Of a stretch of 64,000 nt of DNA, positions 15,332 to 23,990 are shown one piece after another (the first letter of the stretch is position 1; each line of letters opens with the position of its first letter). The stretch covers positions 1-64,000 of the forward strand of contig CAKTXA010000001.1 of the NCBI GenBank assembly GCA_934631005.1, read 5' to 3'. The notes under the pieces were generated by a model. It was given only the letters and a program-made list of their open reading frames with translations. It was not told where the DNA came from and made no database searches. Source of the DNA: an uncultured Oscillospiraceae bacterium. Lineage in GTDB: Bacteria > Bacillota > Clostridia > Oscillospirales > Oscillospiraceae. The position numbers were made by a program, and so were the translations under genes.

Positions 15332-15390
15332 GCGTCTTTATGCACGCAGAACTATCCTCACGAACTACGACAGAAAAGGAGCAGCTTACA

Positions 15391-16659
15391 TTGTCTACGA
15401 CTACTTGCCTTATCATAATGGCGGTCTGCCTTGCGTTTTCCGCCTATTTTTCCGCGACGGAAACGGCGTTTTCCTCCGTGAACACAACAAAGCTCAAGAC
15501 CCTTGCCGAAAAGGGCGACAGGCGGGCAGCGCTCGCCTGCCGGCTGCTCGAGCGCTATGACCGTCTGCTGTCCACGATCCTCATCGGCAACAACATCGTG
15601 AATATCGCCACGGCCTCCATCGGCACGGTGCTGTTTGTGAAGCACTACGGCGACGCCGGCGCAACGATCTCCACCGTGGTCGTCACGGTCGTGGTGCTGA
15701 TCTTCGGAGAAATTTCGCCGAAAAGCATCGCAAAAGACAGCGCGGAGCGGTGCGCGATGCTCTCCGCGCCGCTGCTGCGCGTGCTGATCCTCCTCTTTAC
15801 GCCGCTGAATGTGCTCTTTTCCCTCTGGAAGAAGCTGCTCTCCAGGCTCTTCCGCCTCAGCGCCGACACAAAGCTGTCGCAGGAGGAGCTTTTGATGCTC
15901 GTCGACGAGGTGCAGCAGGACGGTAGCATCGACCAGAACGAGGGCGAGCTGCTGAAAAATGCGATCGACTTCTCCGAACAGCGCGCGGAGGATATTCTCA
16001 TCCATCGCACCGATCTCGCCGCCCTCCCCATCACCGCCGCGAAGGAGGAGGTCGCCGCCCTGTTCACGGAGACGAAATATTCGCGCCTGCTCATCTATCA
16101 GGATTCCATCGACAATATCCTCGGCACCATCCACCAGAAGGACTTTTACGTCGGCTGCGGCGTGACGGATAAGCCGCTGCGCGATATTCTCCTGCCGCCG
16201 GTCTACGCGCTGGAGCGCGAGCCGATCAGCCTTCTGCTCAAAAAGCTCCAGAAGATGAAAACACACGTGGCCGTTGTGGTCGATGAATACGGCGGCACGT
16301 GCGGGATCGTGACGATGGAGGATATTCTGGAGGAGCTGGTCGGCGAGATCTGGGACGAGCACGACGAGGAGGAGACGCCGATCAGCGAGGTGTCCGACGG
16401 CGTGTATCTGGTCGACGCCGGGATGAGCTTTGACGACTTTGCCGATCACTTCGGTCTGCGCGCCGATTCCGCCATGTCCTCCGTCAGCGGCTGGGTAACG
16501 GAGCAGTTCGGGCATCTCCCCGAGCCGGGCGACACGTTTGATTTTGAGACGCTCCATGTGCAGGTCACGCAGGTGGCCAACCACCATGTCGAGCAGGTCC
16601 GCGTTTTTACAGCCCCGGATACCGGCGCACAGAGCGCCAAAGAAGAAGCCGTATCCTGA
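15391..16659 (+). CDS. CNNM/CorC (HlyC) family transporter with CBS pair
   Basis: A 422-residue membrane protein of the hemolysin C/CorC group; characterised members (for example S. aureus MpfA, bacterial CorC) export Mg2+. Domain order: DUF21/CNNM membrane domain with about four hydrophobic segments (about 1-185, with FSATETAFSSVN and the FGEISPKSIAK signature), a CBS-domain pair (about 200-330), and a C-terminal CorC_HlyC domain (about 340-415). No ATG fits. TTG at 15391 lies 9 nt after AAAGGAG and directly precedes the first membrane helix; the upstream in-frame ATG at 15247 lies inside the leader. The substrate is inferred from the family. Confidence 0.88.
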   Translation: MSTTTCLIIMAVCLAFSAYFSATETAFSSVNTTKLKTLAEKGDRRAALACRLLERYDRLLSTILIGNNIVNIATASIGTVLFVKHYGDAGATISTVVVTVVVLIFGEISPKSIAKDSAERCAMLSAPLLRVLILLFTPLNVLFSLWKKLLSRLFRLSADTKLSQEELLMLVDEVQQDGSIDQNEGELLKNAIDFSEQRAEDILIHRTDLAALPITAAKEEVAALFTETKYSRLLIYQDSIDNILGTIHQKDFYVGCGVTDKPLRDILLPPVYALEREPISLLLKKLQKMKTHVAVVVDEYGGTCGIVTMEDILEELVGEIWDEHDEEETPISEVSDGVYLVDAGMSFDDFADHFGLRADSAMSSVSGWVTEQFGHLPEPGDTFDFETLHVQVTQVANHHVEQVRVFTAPDTGAQSAKEEAVS

Positions 16660-16675
16660 CAGGCCGCGCGGGGCG

Positions 16676-16704
16676 TTGTTTTTCCCGCCCGGGTCTGCTA
16701 TAAT
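16676..16704 (+). promoter_or_regulatory. Promoter of the L-serine dehydratase gene
   Basis: TTGTTT (16676-16681), 17-bp spacer, TATAAT (16699-16704), 35 nt before the start codon. Confidence 0.65.
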
Positions 16705-16738
16705 GCAGGCAACTACGCATATACGGAGGGATGATCCC

Positions 16739-17962
16739 ATGAGATCCATTCGGGACTTATATAAGATCGGCAAAGGGCCGTCGAGCTCGCATACGATGGG
16801 GCCGGAGCGCGCGGCGCGTATTTTCCTGCGGGAGAATCCGGACGCGGAGCGCTTTGAGGTCATCCTCTACGGCTCTCTCAGCAAGACCGGCGTCGGTCAC
16901 GGCACCGACCGGGTGCTTTTGAGCGTGCTCGGTGCGGCACGGACGAAGGTCGTGTTCTCCGAGACCGACCCCGACGACCTCAAGCACCCCAACACGCTCG
17001 ACTTTTTCGCCTTCACCGGCGGCAGGCAGACCGCGTTTTTGCGCGTGGAGTCCGTGGGCGGCGGCGATATTGTGCTGGAGGGCCGCGAGGAGGCGTCGGA
17101 GCAGGCGCAGACCTACCCCGAAAATTCGCTGGCCGAGGTGCTGCAGTTCTGCAAATGGCGCTACATCTCGCTCTGGGAATATGTGGAGCTGAACGAAGGG
17201 CCTGAGATCTGGGACTTTCTGCAGGGCATCTGGGACGCCATGCGCGCCTCCATCCGCGACGGCCTTGCAGCCTCGGGCGAGCTGCCGGGGGGTCTTAAGG
17301 TGCAGCGCAAGGCGAAGATGCTCTTTACGCAGGAGCGTGAGGAGGAGATCCCGCAGATCCGCGAGCTGCGGCACGTGTGCGCCTACGCCTTTGCCGTGGC
17401 GGAGCAGAACGCCGACAACGGCACCATCGTCACCGCACCCACCTGCGGCAGCTGCGGGGTGCTGCCGGCGGTGCTGCTGTATATGCAGGAGAAGTACGCC
17501 ATGCCCGACCGCAAAATTCTGCAGGCGCTGGCCGTGGCGGGCGTGTTTGGCAGCATCGTGAAACACAACGCGTCCATCTCCGGCGCGGAGTGCGGCTGTC
17601 AGGCCGAGATCGGCACCGCCTGCGCCATGGCCGCCGCCGCGATGTGCGAGCTGACGAACATGACCGTGGAGCAGACGGAGTACGCCGCCGAGATCGCCAT
17701 GGAGCACCAGCTCGGCCTGACGTGCGACCCCATCTGCGGCCTGGTGCAGATCCCCTGCATCGAGCGCAACGCCGTGGCCGCCAAGCGGGCGATGGACGCA
17801 TGCAATCTGGCGTGCTTCCTCGTGGGCACGCGCAACATCTCGTTTGACATGGTCGTGCGCACGATGTACGAGACCGGCACCAGCATGAACCGCGCCTTCC
17901 GCGAAACCAGCGAAGGCGGCCTGGCTAGGCTGTATACAAGACGCGCGAAGGAGATCAAATAG
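16739..17962 (+). CDS. sdaA: L-serine dehydratase, iron-sulfur type, single chain
   Basis: Deaminates L-serine to pyruvate and ammonia using a [4Fe-4S] cluster. The 407-residue protein has the beta-type N-domain (GKGPSSSHTMGPERAA, about 12-27) fused to the alpha-type catalytic domain (TAPTCGSCGVLPA; SGAECGCQAEIG; CDPICGLVQIPCIERNA), which carries the cluster Cys residues. An internal ATG at 16731 is out of frame; GGAGGG lies 8 nt before the chosen ATG. Stands alone with its own promoter. Such enzymes give anaerobes pyruvate from serine. Confidence 0.93.
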   Translation: MRSIRDLYKIGKGPSSSHTMGPERAARIFLRENPDAERFEVILYGSLSKTGVGHGTDRVLLSVLGAARTKVVFSETDPDDLKHPNTLDFFAFTGGRQTAFLRVESVGGGDIVLEGREEASEQAQTYPENSLAEVLQFCKWRYISLWEYVELNEGPEIWDFLQGIWDAMRASIRDGLAASGELPGGLKVQRKAKMLFTQEREEEIPQIRELRHVCAYAFAVAEQNADNGTIVTAPTCGSCGVLPAVLLYMQEKYAMPDRKILQALAVAGVFGSIVKHNASISGAECGCQAEIGTACAMAAAAMCELTNMTVEQTEYAAEIAMEHQLGLTCDPICGLVQIPCIERNAVAAKRAMDACNLACFLVGTRNISFDMVVRTMYETGTSMNRAFRETSEGGLARLYTRRAKEIK

Positions 17963-17965
17963 GGG

Positions 17966-18280
17966 GCTGCGCCACCGTTCGTTTGCAGCGGTGCCGATTT
18001 GCTGGAGGCCCCTTGGCTTCCCCTGGGGGAAGCTGGCTGCGGAGCGAAGCGGAGCAGACTGATGAGGGCCGGGGAGCACTGAAGCATAGCTTTGCATTCT
18101 CGGCAAACCGCAAGTGCTCCCCGACCCTCATCCGCCCCCTTCGGGGGCACCTTCCCCGAGGGGAAGGTATGGGGTGCGCACCGCCCTGCCGCTGCGTGTA
18201 AAAGCCTCAGCTGCCCACCAGCGGGAGGGGCAAGCCCCTCCCCTACATTACGACTAAGAAATTACTTCTTTACTCTTCAC
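17966..18280. repeat. Structured intergenic repeat, copy A
   Basis: One of several copies in the window (others at 22160, 23609 and 60051). The core is a long imperfect inverted repeat: arms GATGAGGGCCGGGGAGCA and TGCTCCCCGACCCTCATC around an AGCATAGCTTTGC-type loop. It is flanked by CTTCCCC/GGGGAAG-type stems and, on the right, by GAGGGGCAAGCCCCTCCCC, then TACATTACGACTAAGAA and a TTACTCTTCACT tail. The left end is missing and abuts the sdaA stop codon. No coding function is visible. Confidence 0.8.
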
Positions 18281-18281
18281 T

Positions 18282-18327
18282 AAAAAACCGTCCCCGGCGG
18301 GAATGCTCCCGCCGGGGACGTGTTTTT
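18282..18327. terminator. Bidirectional terminator between repeat A and ohyA
   Basis: A 14-bp perfect stem CGTCCCCGGCGGGA (18289-18302) with 18307-18320 and a 4-nt loop, bounded by A6 on the left and T5 on the right. Terminates ohyA on the minus strand. Confidence 0.88.
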
Positions 18328-20105
18328 CAGATTACGTGATACTCTTTCAGCAGCTTTTCAACATCGGTATGCTCGATCTTTTCCAGCGCTTTCTTGAGCA
18401 CGACCTTTTCAGCCAGATTCAGCTTCATGTCGGTGATGGGCTTGCCGTCGCGGAGCTTGACGGTGGCGTTCAGCAGGTCGCGCACATCATAGACGCTGCC
18501 CCACACCTCCGGCACGCCGCGGTCGACGTTCAGAAGGGTGTACACCGCCTCCATGCCGGTGCGCATGGAATACTCGGTGGTGAAGATGGTGTCGCGCGGG
18601 GTCTCGGCGAACTGGCCGAGGAAGGCGAAGTTCACGCTGCCGTCGGGCACGACCTTGGGGCGGTCGCCGTAGGCGCGCGGCATGAAGAACGCGTCGATAT
18701 ACGGCATCATGACGGGCACGGTGTTGGCGCTGTTCGCCGCGAGGTCTTCGATCTGATCCTCGGGCACGCCGATGTGGTAGAGCCACTCCATGCAGATCTC
18801 CTTGCCGGTGCACTCGCGCATGGGCTTTTTGATATAATCGCCCGGCTTGTCGGTGAAGAGGGAGTAGACCCAGACGAGGCAGTGGTCCTTGGGCTGCGTG
18901 CGGAACTGCGGCTGGCGGTTGATGGTCCAGCTCATCAGCCACGAGGAATCCTTCACGGTGACGATGCCGCCGGTGACGACATGGCCGGTGAACGGGTCGC
19001 GCTTGCAGATGTTCTTGATATAGGGGATGATCTTCTGGTCGAGCGTCTCGACGGTCGCGCTCATCCAGTTGGTCTGCTCGGGGTCATGGCAGAACTTGTC
19101 GGGATGGCCGAAGGACGGGTCCTGCGCGGCGATCTTGCGCCACATATCCCAGCCGCCGCCCTCCTTGAGCTCGGTGTTGAACTGGGCGGGGGTGTTCTGG
19201 CTGCCCATGGAGGAATTCTCGACGCAGCCGCCGTTGGTGATGAAAACGAGGTCGTTCTCGGTGAGGTCGATGGCCTCCTTCCTGCCCTCGCGGATCACGT
19301 CGATGCGCTTTGCGAGCTTGTGGGCGGGGTCGGAGCAGTCGAATTCAACGTTTGCGACCTGCACGCCATAGTGGAACTGAACGTTGTGGCTCTCGAGGTA
19401 CTTGACCATCGGGAGGATCATGGACTCATACTGGTTGTACTTCGTAAAGCGAAGCGCCGTGAAGTCGGGAAGACCGCCGATGTGGTGGATATAGCGCTGG
19501 ATATAGAGCTTCATCTCAAGCGCGCTGTGCCAGTTTTCAAAGGCGAACATCGTGCGCCAGTACAGCCAGAAGTTCGAGCCCAGCACCTCATCGTCAAAGA
19601 AGTCGGTGATCTTCTTGTCCTGCAGCTCCTCGTTCGGCGTGAAGAAGAGCTTCATAATTTCCATCGCGCCCTTGTCGGAGATGTCGAACTTGCCGTCGGT
19701 GTGCGCGTCCTCGCCGCGGTTCACGGTGGCGCGGCAGAGGGAGTAGTTGGGGTCCTCCTTGTTGAGCCAGTAATACTCGTCCAGCACGCTCACGCCCTCG
19801 GTCTCAATGGAGGGAATGGAGCGGAACAGATCCCACATGACCTCAAAGTGGTTATCCATCTCGCGGCCGCCGCGCATCACATAGCCGAGGTTTTCGAACT
19901 TGTAGCCGTCGCACGCGCCGCCGGGCAGGCTGCCCTTTTCCAGAACGTGCACGCGCTCGCCCTTCATCTGCCCGTCGCGCACCAGATAGCACGCCGCAGT
20001 CAACGCTGCCAGACCGCTGCCGACGATGTAGGCGGACTTGCCGTCAACGCCTGCCGGTTTTTTCGGACGTGCAAACGCCTCATAGTTACCGCTGGAATAA
20101 TACAT
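18327..20105 (-). CDS. ohyA: Oleate hydratase
   Basis: FAD-dependent hydration of unsaturated fatty acids such as oleate to 10-hydroxystearate (the old myosin-cross-reactive antigen family). The 592-residue protein shows the dinucleotide-binding GSGLAA at 29-34, PGGACDGY at about 61-68 and RGGREMDNHFE, whose Glu82 corresponds to the catalytic Glu of the Staphylococcus enzyme. In gut bacteria this detoxifies host- or diet-derived unsaturated fatty acids. An upstream in-frame ATG (20120) lies before the GGAGGT site, so the ATG at 20105, 7 nt after it, is the start. The tetR-like gene upstream on the same strand could be its regulator, but a terminator separates them. Confidence 0.95.
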   Translation of the reverse strand: MYYSSGNYEAFARPKKPAGVDGKSAYIVGSGLAALTAACYLVRDGQMKGERVHVLEKGSLPGGACDGYKFENLGYVMRGGREMDNHFEVMWDLFRSIPSIETEGVSVLDEYYWLNKEDPNYSLCRATVNRGEDAHTDGKFDISDKGAMEIMKLFFTPNEELQDKKITDFFDDEVLGSNFWLYWRTMFAFENWHSALEMKLYIQRYIHHIGGLPDFTALRFTKYNQYESMILPMVKYLESHNVQFHYGVQVANVEFDCSDPAHKLAKRIDVIREGRKEAIDLTENDLVFITNGGCVENSSMGSQNTPAQFNTELKEGGGWDMWRKIAAQDPSFGHPDKFCHDPEQTNWMSATVETLDQKIIPYIKNICKRDPFTGHVVTGGIVTVKDSSWLMSWTINRQPQFRTQPKDHCLVWVYSLFTDKPGDYIKKPMRECTGKEICMEWLYHIGVPEDQIEDLAANSANTVPVMMPYIDAFFMPRAYGDRPKVVPDGSVNFAFLGQFAETPRDTIFTTEYSMRTGMEAVYTLLNVDRGVPEVWGSVYDVRDLLNATVKLRDGKPITDMKLNLAEKVVLKKALEKIEHTDVEKLLKEYHVI

Positions 20106-20193
20106 ACAAAATACCTCCATTCAAAGTTCAGAAGCAATGTGTTTTTCTTCTTGTCTGTACGATACTACTGTTCCCCGTTTTGCGCCATATACA

Positions 20194-20227
20194 GAAAAAC
20201 GCCCGCGATAAATTTTTTATCACGGGC
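20194..20227 (-). terminator. Intrinsic terminator after the TetR-family gene
   Basis: A 12-bp stem with one G-U (20201-20212 with 20216-20227) and a 3-nt loop, followed on the minus strand by GTTTTT. Confidence 0.8.
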
Positions 20228-20249
20228 ATGGAAGGTGTAAAGTTTTTGA

Positions 20250-20831
20250 TCATTCCGGCATGTTTGATAAAGGCCGGTCGGTGCGCAGGCGCTCGAGCGC
20301 CGCGCGGATGCTGCCGTGGATGACCTGCTCCAGCCGGTCCACGATAAGCTTCGGGTCTCCCTTCATGTCTGACTTGATCCAGTCGAGCATCAGGCCCACG
20401 AACATGTATTTGTAGAGCGTGGCGATGAACGCCTTGTCCTCCGGGCGCACGCTCATGCCCTGCGCCTGCTCCTCCACCACGCCCTCCAGAAGGTCGTAGG
20501 TCAGGCGGTAGAGATAGCTCTCCACCTGCTCGCGGCTGACCGAGCGGTAGACGTTCAGGATGAAGGGCTTGTTGTCGAGCACCGCCTCAAAGATCTGCAA
20601 AAGCCCCTGCTGCCAGGTCTCATACGTCTTTTTCCCCGCCAGCGCGCGGCTGGCATCCTCCTCGCACGACCACTCCACAAGGTCGTAGATGTCCTTAAAG
20701 TGGTAGTAAAACGTCATGCGGTTGATGCCGCAGTCGTCGGCGATGTCGCTGATGGTGATCTTGTTCAGCGGCTTCTGCAGCAGCAGATTTTTGAGCGACG
20801 CCTCCAGCGCCCGCTTGGTGACCTGTGACAT
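20250..20831 (-). CDS. TetR-family transcriptional regulator (DhaS-like)
   Basis: A 193-residue protein. The N-terminal helix-turn-helix is clear (ITISDIADDCGINRMTFYYHFKDIYDL, about residues 24-50). The C-terminal all-helical ligand domain resembles the TetR C-domain found in DhaS-type regulators. GGGAGG lies 8 nt before the ATG at 20831; the frame is open further upstream, but without a good start. It lies upstream of ohyA on the same strand and divergent from ychF. Control of fatty-acid stress through ohyA is plausible, not shown. Confidence 0.85.
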   Translation of the reverse strand: MSQVTKRALEASLKNLLLQKPLNKITISDIADDCGINRMTFYYHFKDIYDLVEWSCEEDASRALAGKKTYETWQQGLLQIFEAVLDNKPFILNVYRSVSREQVESYLYRLTYDLLEGVVEEQAQGMSVRPEDKAFIATLYKYMFVGLMLDWIKSDMKGDPKLIVDRLEQVIHGSIRAALERLRTDRPLSNMPE

Positions 20832-20915
20832 ACCTCCGCCCTCCCGGTGTGCTTTTCTGCATTGTACCCCATTTTCCGCCGGAGCGCAAGATGCGCGGAA
20901 TTTCAAAATAACCGC

Positions 20916-20944
20916 TTGTGAGAACCGCCGCAATCTGCTATAAT
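20916..20944 (+). promoter_or_regulatory. Promoter of ychF
   Basis: TTGTGA (20916-20921), 17-bp spacer, TATAAT (20939-20944), about 40 nt ahead of the start codon. Confidence 0.75.
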
Positions 20945-20985
20945 CACAAAAACCGCAAATGCTTTTTTGAGGAGATGCTGCTTCC

Positions 20986-22083
20986 ATGAAACTTGGTATC
21001 GTCGGGCTTCCGAATGTGGGGAAATCCACGCTGTTTAACGCCATCACCAACGCCGGTGTCGCCGCCGACAACTACGCGTTCTGCACCATCGACCCGAACG
21101 TGGGCGTGGTGAGCGTGCCGGACGCGCGGCTGGAGTGGCTGCGCGATCAGCACCAGCCGAAAAAATTCACCCCCGCCGTCATCGAATTCGTCGACATCGC
21201 GGGCCTGGTGAAGGGCGCGTCGAAGGGTGAGGGCCTCGGCAACAAGTTCCTCGCCAACATCCGCGGGTGCGACGCCATCGTGCACGTCGTGCGCTGCTTT
21301 GACGACGCCAACGTCACCCACGTGGAGGGCTCCACCGACCCGCTGCGCGATATTGACATCATCAACACCGAGCTCATCATGGCCGACCTTGAGATGATCG
21401 AGCGCCGCATCGACAAGGCGCAGAAGATGGCCAAGGGCGGCGACAAGCGCTTCAACCATGAGGTCGAGGTCTTTTCCGCCCTGCGCGATTATATGAATGA
21501 CGGCAATCTCGCCCGCACGTGGGACGGCCTGGAGGCCGAAGCGGAGCTGATCGGCTCGAGCGATCTGCTCACGCTCAAAAAGACGATCTACGCCGCGAAC
21601 CTCTCCGAGTCCGATGTCGGCGACCCGTCCGCGAACCCGTATTTTGCGCAGGTCGCGAAGCTCGCCGCGAGCGAGGGCAGCGAGCTGCTGCCCATCTGCG
21701 CCAAGCTCGAGGCCGACATCGCCGAGCTGGACGACCCGGACGAAAAGGCCATGTTCATGGAGGAGCTGGGCCTGAAGCAGTCCGGCCTTGATAACCTCAT
21801 CCAGCGCAGCTACGCGCTGCTGGGGCTGATCTCGTTCCTCACCGCGGGCAGCGACGAATGCCGCGCCTGGACGATCAAACAGGGCACCAAAGCCCCGCAG
21901 GCGGCGGGCAAGATCCACTCCGACTTTGAGCGCGGCTTCATCCGCGCCGAGGTCATCGCCTTTGACGATCTCAAAGCCTGCGGCACGCTGGCAAACGCCA
22001 AAGCGAAGGGCCTTCTCCGCAGCGAGGGCAAGGAGTACGTCATGCACGACGGCGACGTGGTGAATTTCCTGTTTAACGTCTGA
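20986..22083 (+). CDS. ychF: Redox-regulated ATPase YchF (Obg family)
   Basis: A 365-residue P-loop NTPase of the Obg/OLA1 group that prefers ATP and associates with ribosomes. G1 GLPNVGKST is at 7-15 and G3 DIAGLVKGAS at about 70-79. The C-terminal TGS domain (about 280-363) ends MHDGDVVNFLFNV, the invariant YchF ending. An own promoter and terminator make it monocistronic. Confidence 0.97.
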   Translation: MKLGIVGLPNVGKSTLFNAITNAGVAADNYAFCTIDPNVGVVSVPDARLEWLRDQHQPKKFTPAVIEFVDIAGLVKGASKGEGLGNKFLANIRGCDAIVHVVRCFDDANVTHVEGSTDPLRDIDIINTELIMADLEMIERRIDKAQKMAKGGDKRFNHEVEVFSALRDYMNDGNLARTWDGLEAEAELIGSSDLLTLKKTIYAANLSESDVGDPSANPYFAQVAKLAASEGSELLPICAKLEADIAELDDPDEKAMFMEELGLKQSGLDNLIQRSYALLGLISFLTAGSDECRAWTIKQGTKAPQAAGKIHSDFERGFIRAEVIAFDDLKACGTLANAKAKGLLRSEGKEYVMHDGDVVNFLFNV

Positions 22084-22090
22084 ATTGTAT

Positions 22091-22128
22091 AAAACCCCGG
22101 CCTGTGAGACATCACAGGCCGGGGTTTT
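22091..22128. terminator. Intrinsic terminator after ychF
   Basis: A 17-bp perfect stem (22091-22107 with 22112-22128) including A4/T4 ends, with a GACA loop and five T in total. Works for ychF. Confidence 0.9.
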
Positions 22129-22159
22129 TGCGTTCTCTTCATAACGTAGGGAAGTTCGT

Positions 22160-22540
22160 TTTTCGTCGTAACGTAGGGGCGGGACTTGCCCCGCCCGTTG
22201 GTACGCACCACCGTTTTTTTGCGGCAGTGCCGATTTGCTGAGGGCTCCTTGGCTTCCCCTGGGGGAAGCTGGCTGCGGAGCGCTAGCTCCGCAGACTGAT
22301 GAGGGTCGGGGAGCAGCTGCGTTTTGATGTGCATGCTAAGCTATTCGCAAGTGCTCCCCGGCCCTCATCCGGCTCGCTGCGCTCGCCACCTTCCCCGAGG
22401 GGAAGGCAAGGGGTGCGCACCGCCCTGCCGGTGCGTGCAAAAGCCACAGCTGCCTGCCAGCGGGAGGGGCAGAGCCCCTCCCCTACGTTACGACTAAGAA
22501 CTTACTTCTTCACTATTCACTATTCACTCTTCACTATTCT
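22160..22540. repeat. Structured intergenic repeat, copy B
   Basis: The left end GTCGTAACGTAGGGGCGGG and right end CCCCTACGTTACGACTAAG form terminal inverted repeats. In between are CTTCCCCTGGGGGAAG, the GATGAGGGTCGGGGAGCA / TGCTCCCCGGCCCTCATC long arms and CTTCCCCGAGGGGAAG. A tail of CACTATTCACTATTCACTC-type short direct repeats runs into the neighbouring gene and supplies its stop codon. A partial ATAACGTAGGG remnant lies at 22141. Confidence 0.8.
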
Positions 22541-23455
22541 CCCGCCCGTGTCCTCCTCCAGCGACTTCCAGACCGGATACTCCGCGCCATTTTCGTCGAA
22601 AAACTGTTTCAAATCGCGATTCAGGGCGCTCATCTCGCCCACGGCGTTCATTGCGTGGTCGGAGACGCAGATCTTGCCGAGGCTGGTGGCGCACATGAGC
22701 TTGAAGAAGCGGAAGCACGTCTTGCGGTACTTCTCCCCCTCGAATTCCCGGTCCGTCTCCGGCAGGATGGCGTGGCCCGCGGCCCGGATGGCGCGATAGC
22801 CCTCCACGTTGGCGCGGATGAGCCGGTGGAGGTAAGCGTTGTCGCCCTTGACGCGGCGCAGGTCGCCGTCCGTCTTGTAGCAGGCGAACGCCGCCGGGAG
22901 CACGAACGCGGCGTGGCACAGGAGATAGTCGCCCATATTCGGCTCGTAGGTGACCTTGTACCTCGTGCCGCCGAAAACTTCACCGATCAGCCTTTCGTTG
23001 GACGGCGCGCCGCGCAGCTGGCCGATAGTGATCTTTTTGAGGTCGACGGACACGACGCGGTCCGGCTCGCGATGGCCCGCCGAGGACGCGAACGCGAACA
23101 GCACGTTTTTATCCGGCAGCTGCGCCGCCGTCTGCTCCGCGCGGACGTTGTTGCCCACGAACACGATGTTTCGGGATGCATTTTCCCGCAGCGTGTCAAG
23201 AACCGCCGGCAGCTGCGTGTAGCGCACGACAACGAAGATCACGTCATACCGGTCGCCGGGGGCGAGCGCGTCCGTCACCGGGATGCGGCTGACCGCCGTG
23301 CCGAATGCGAGCTTATTTTGGATGCGCAGGCCGTTTTTGCGAAGCTCCTCCGCCCACGCGCCCCGCGCCAGCAGCGTGACGTCCTTCCCCGCGCGGAACA
23401 GGTCATTCGCCAGATTGCACCCCAGCACCCCCGCGCCGAATACCAGAATTTTCAT
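22520..23455 (-). CDS. Ketopantoate reductase family (ApbA/PanE-like) protein
   Basis: A 311-residue NAD(P)-dependent dehydrogenase. The N-terminal Rossmann motif GAGVLG is at residues 7-12, followed by the ApbA domain (to about 150) and the ApbA_C-like helical domain. PanE makes pantoate for CoA, but many relatives have other substrates, and no other pantothenate gene is nearby, so I do not assign panE. The last residues, IVKSE and the stop, are encoded by the tail of repeat copy B, so the native C-terminus may have been replaced or extended. Confidence 0.8.
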   Translation of the reverse strand: MKILVFGAGVLGCNLANDLFRAGKDVTLLARGAWAEELRKNGLRIQNKLAFGTAVSRIPVTDALAPGDRYDVIFVVVRYTQLPAVLDTLRENASRNIVFVGNNVRAEQTAAQLPDKNVLFAFASSAGHREPDRVVSVDLKKITIGQLRGAPSNERLIGEVFGGTRYKVTYEPNMGDYLLCHAAFVLPAAFACYKTDGDLRRVKGDNAYLHRLIRANVEGYRAIRAAGHAILPETDREFEGEKYRKTCFRFFKLMCATSLGKICVSDHAMNAVGEMSALNRDLKQFFDENGAEYPVWKSLEEDTGGRIVKSE

Positions 23456-23528
23456 ACGCCGTCCTCCCGTCCATGTTAAATAGCTCTAACTCATAAGCAA
23501 AATAAAAGCAGAGACACTGCTCGCGCCT

Positions 23529-23557
23529 ATAGTAGCAGGGTTCAATGCAGGTGTCAA
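23529..23557 (-). promoter_or_regulatory. Promoter of the ApbA-like gene
   Basis: Minus strand: TTGACA (23552-23557), 17-bp spacer, TACTAT (23529-23534), 74 nt upstream of the start codon. Confidence 0.75.
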
Positions 23558-23608
23558 GCTGCCACCGCATTTCTTCGGCTTCCCATGGCTCTGCAGAAGC
23601 GTTCGTCC

Positions 23609-23990
23609 TTAGTCGTAACGTAGGGGCGGGGCTTGCCCCGCCCGCTGGCACGCAATATCATTCTTTTGCGGCAGTACCGATTTGCACAGTCCCCTTGGCT
23701 TCCCCTCGGGGAAGCTGTCTGCGGAGCGCAGCGGAGCAGACTGATGAGGGTCGGGGAGCAGTTACGTTTTGGCATAACTGCAAAGCTATTCGCAAGTGCT
23801 CCCCGGCCCTCATCCGCCCCCTTCGGGGGCACCTGTCCCTACCCTCTTTGTCCCTTCGGGACATTTCCCCCTGATAGGGGGAATCGGCCCCGAGGGGAAG
23901 GCAAGGGGTGCATTCCGTGCCGCGGTGCGTGCAAAAGTCGCAGCTGTCCACCAGTGGGAGGGGCAAGCCCCTCCCCTACATTACGACTGT
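23609..23990. repeat. Structured intergenic repeat, copy C with nested module
   Basis: Bounded by TTAGTCGTAACGTAGGGG on the left and CCCCTACATTACGACT on the right (inverted repeats). The long-arm core is as in copies A and B. The right-hand CTTCCCC stem is interrupted by a module of about 54 nt (23834-23887), which itself contains GTCCCTTCGGGAC and TTCCCCCTGATAGGGGGAA hairpins. Confidence 0.8.

Noticed and set aside
22520..23455. Naming the ApbA-like gene panE
   Set aside because: The fold matches, but substrate is diverse in this family and no pantothenate genes are nearby.
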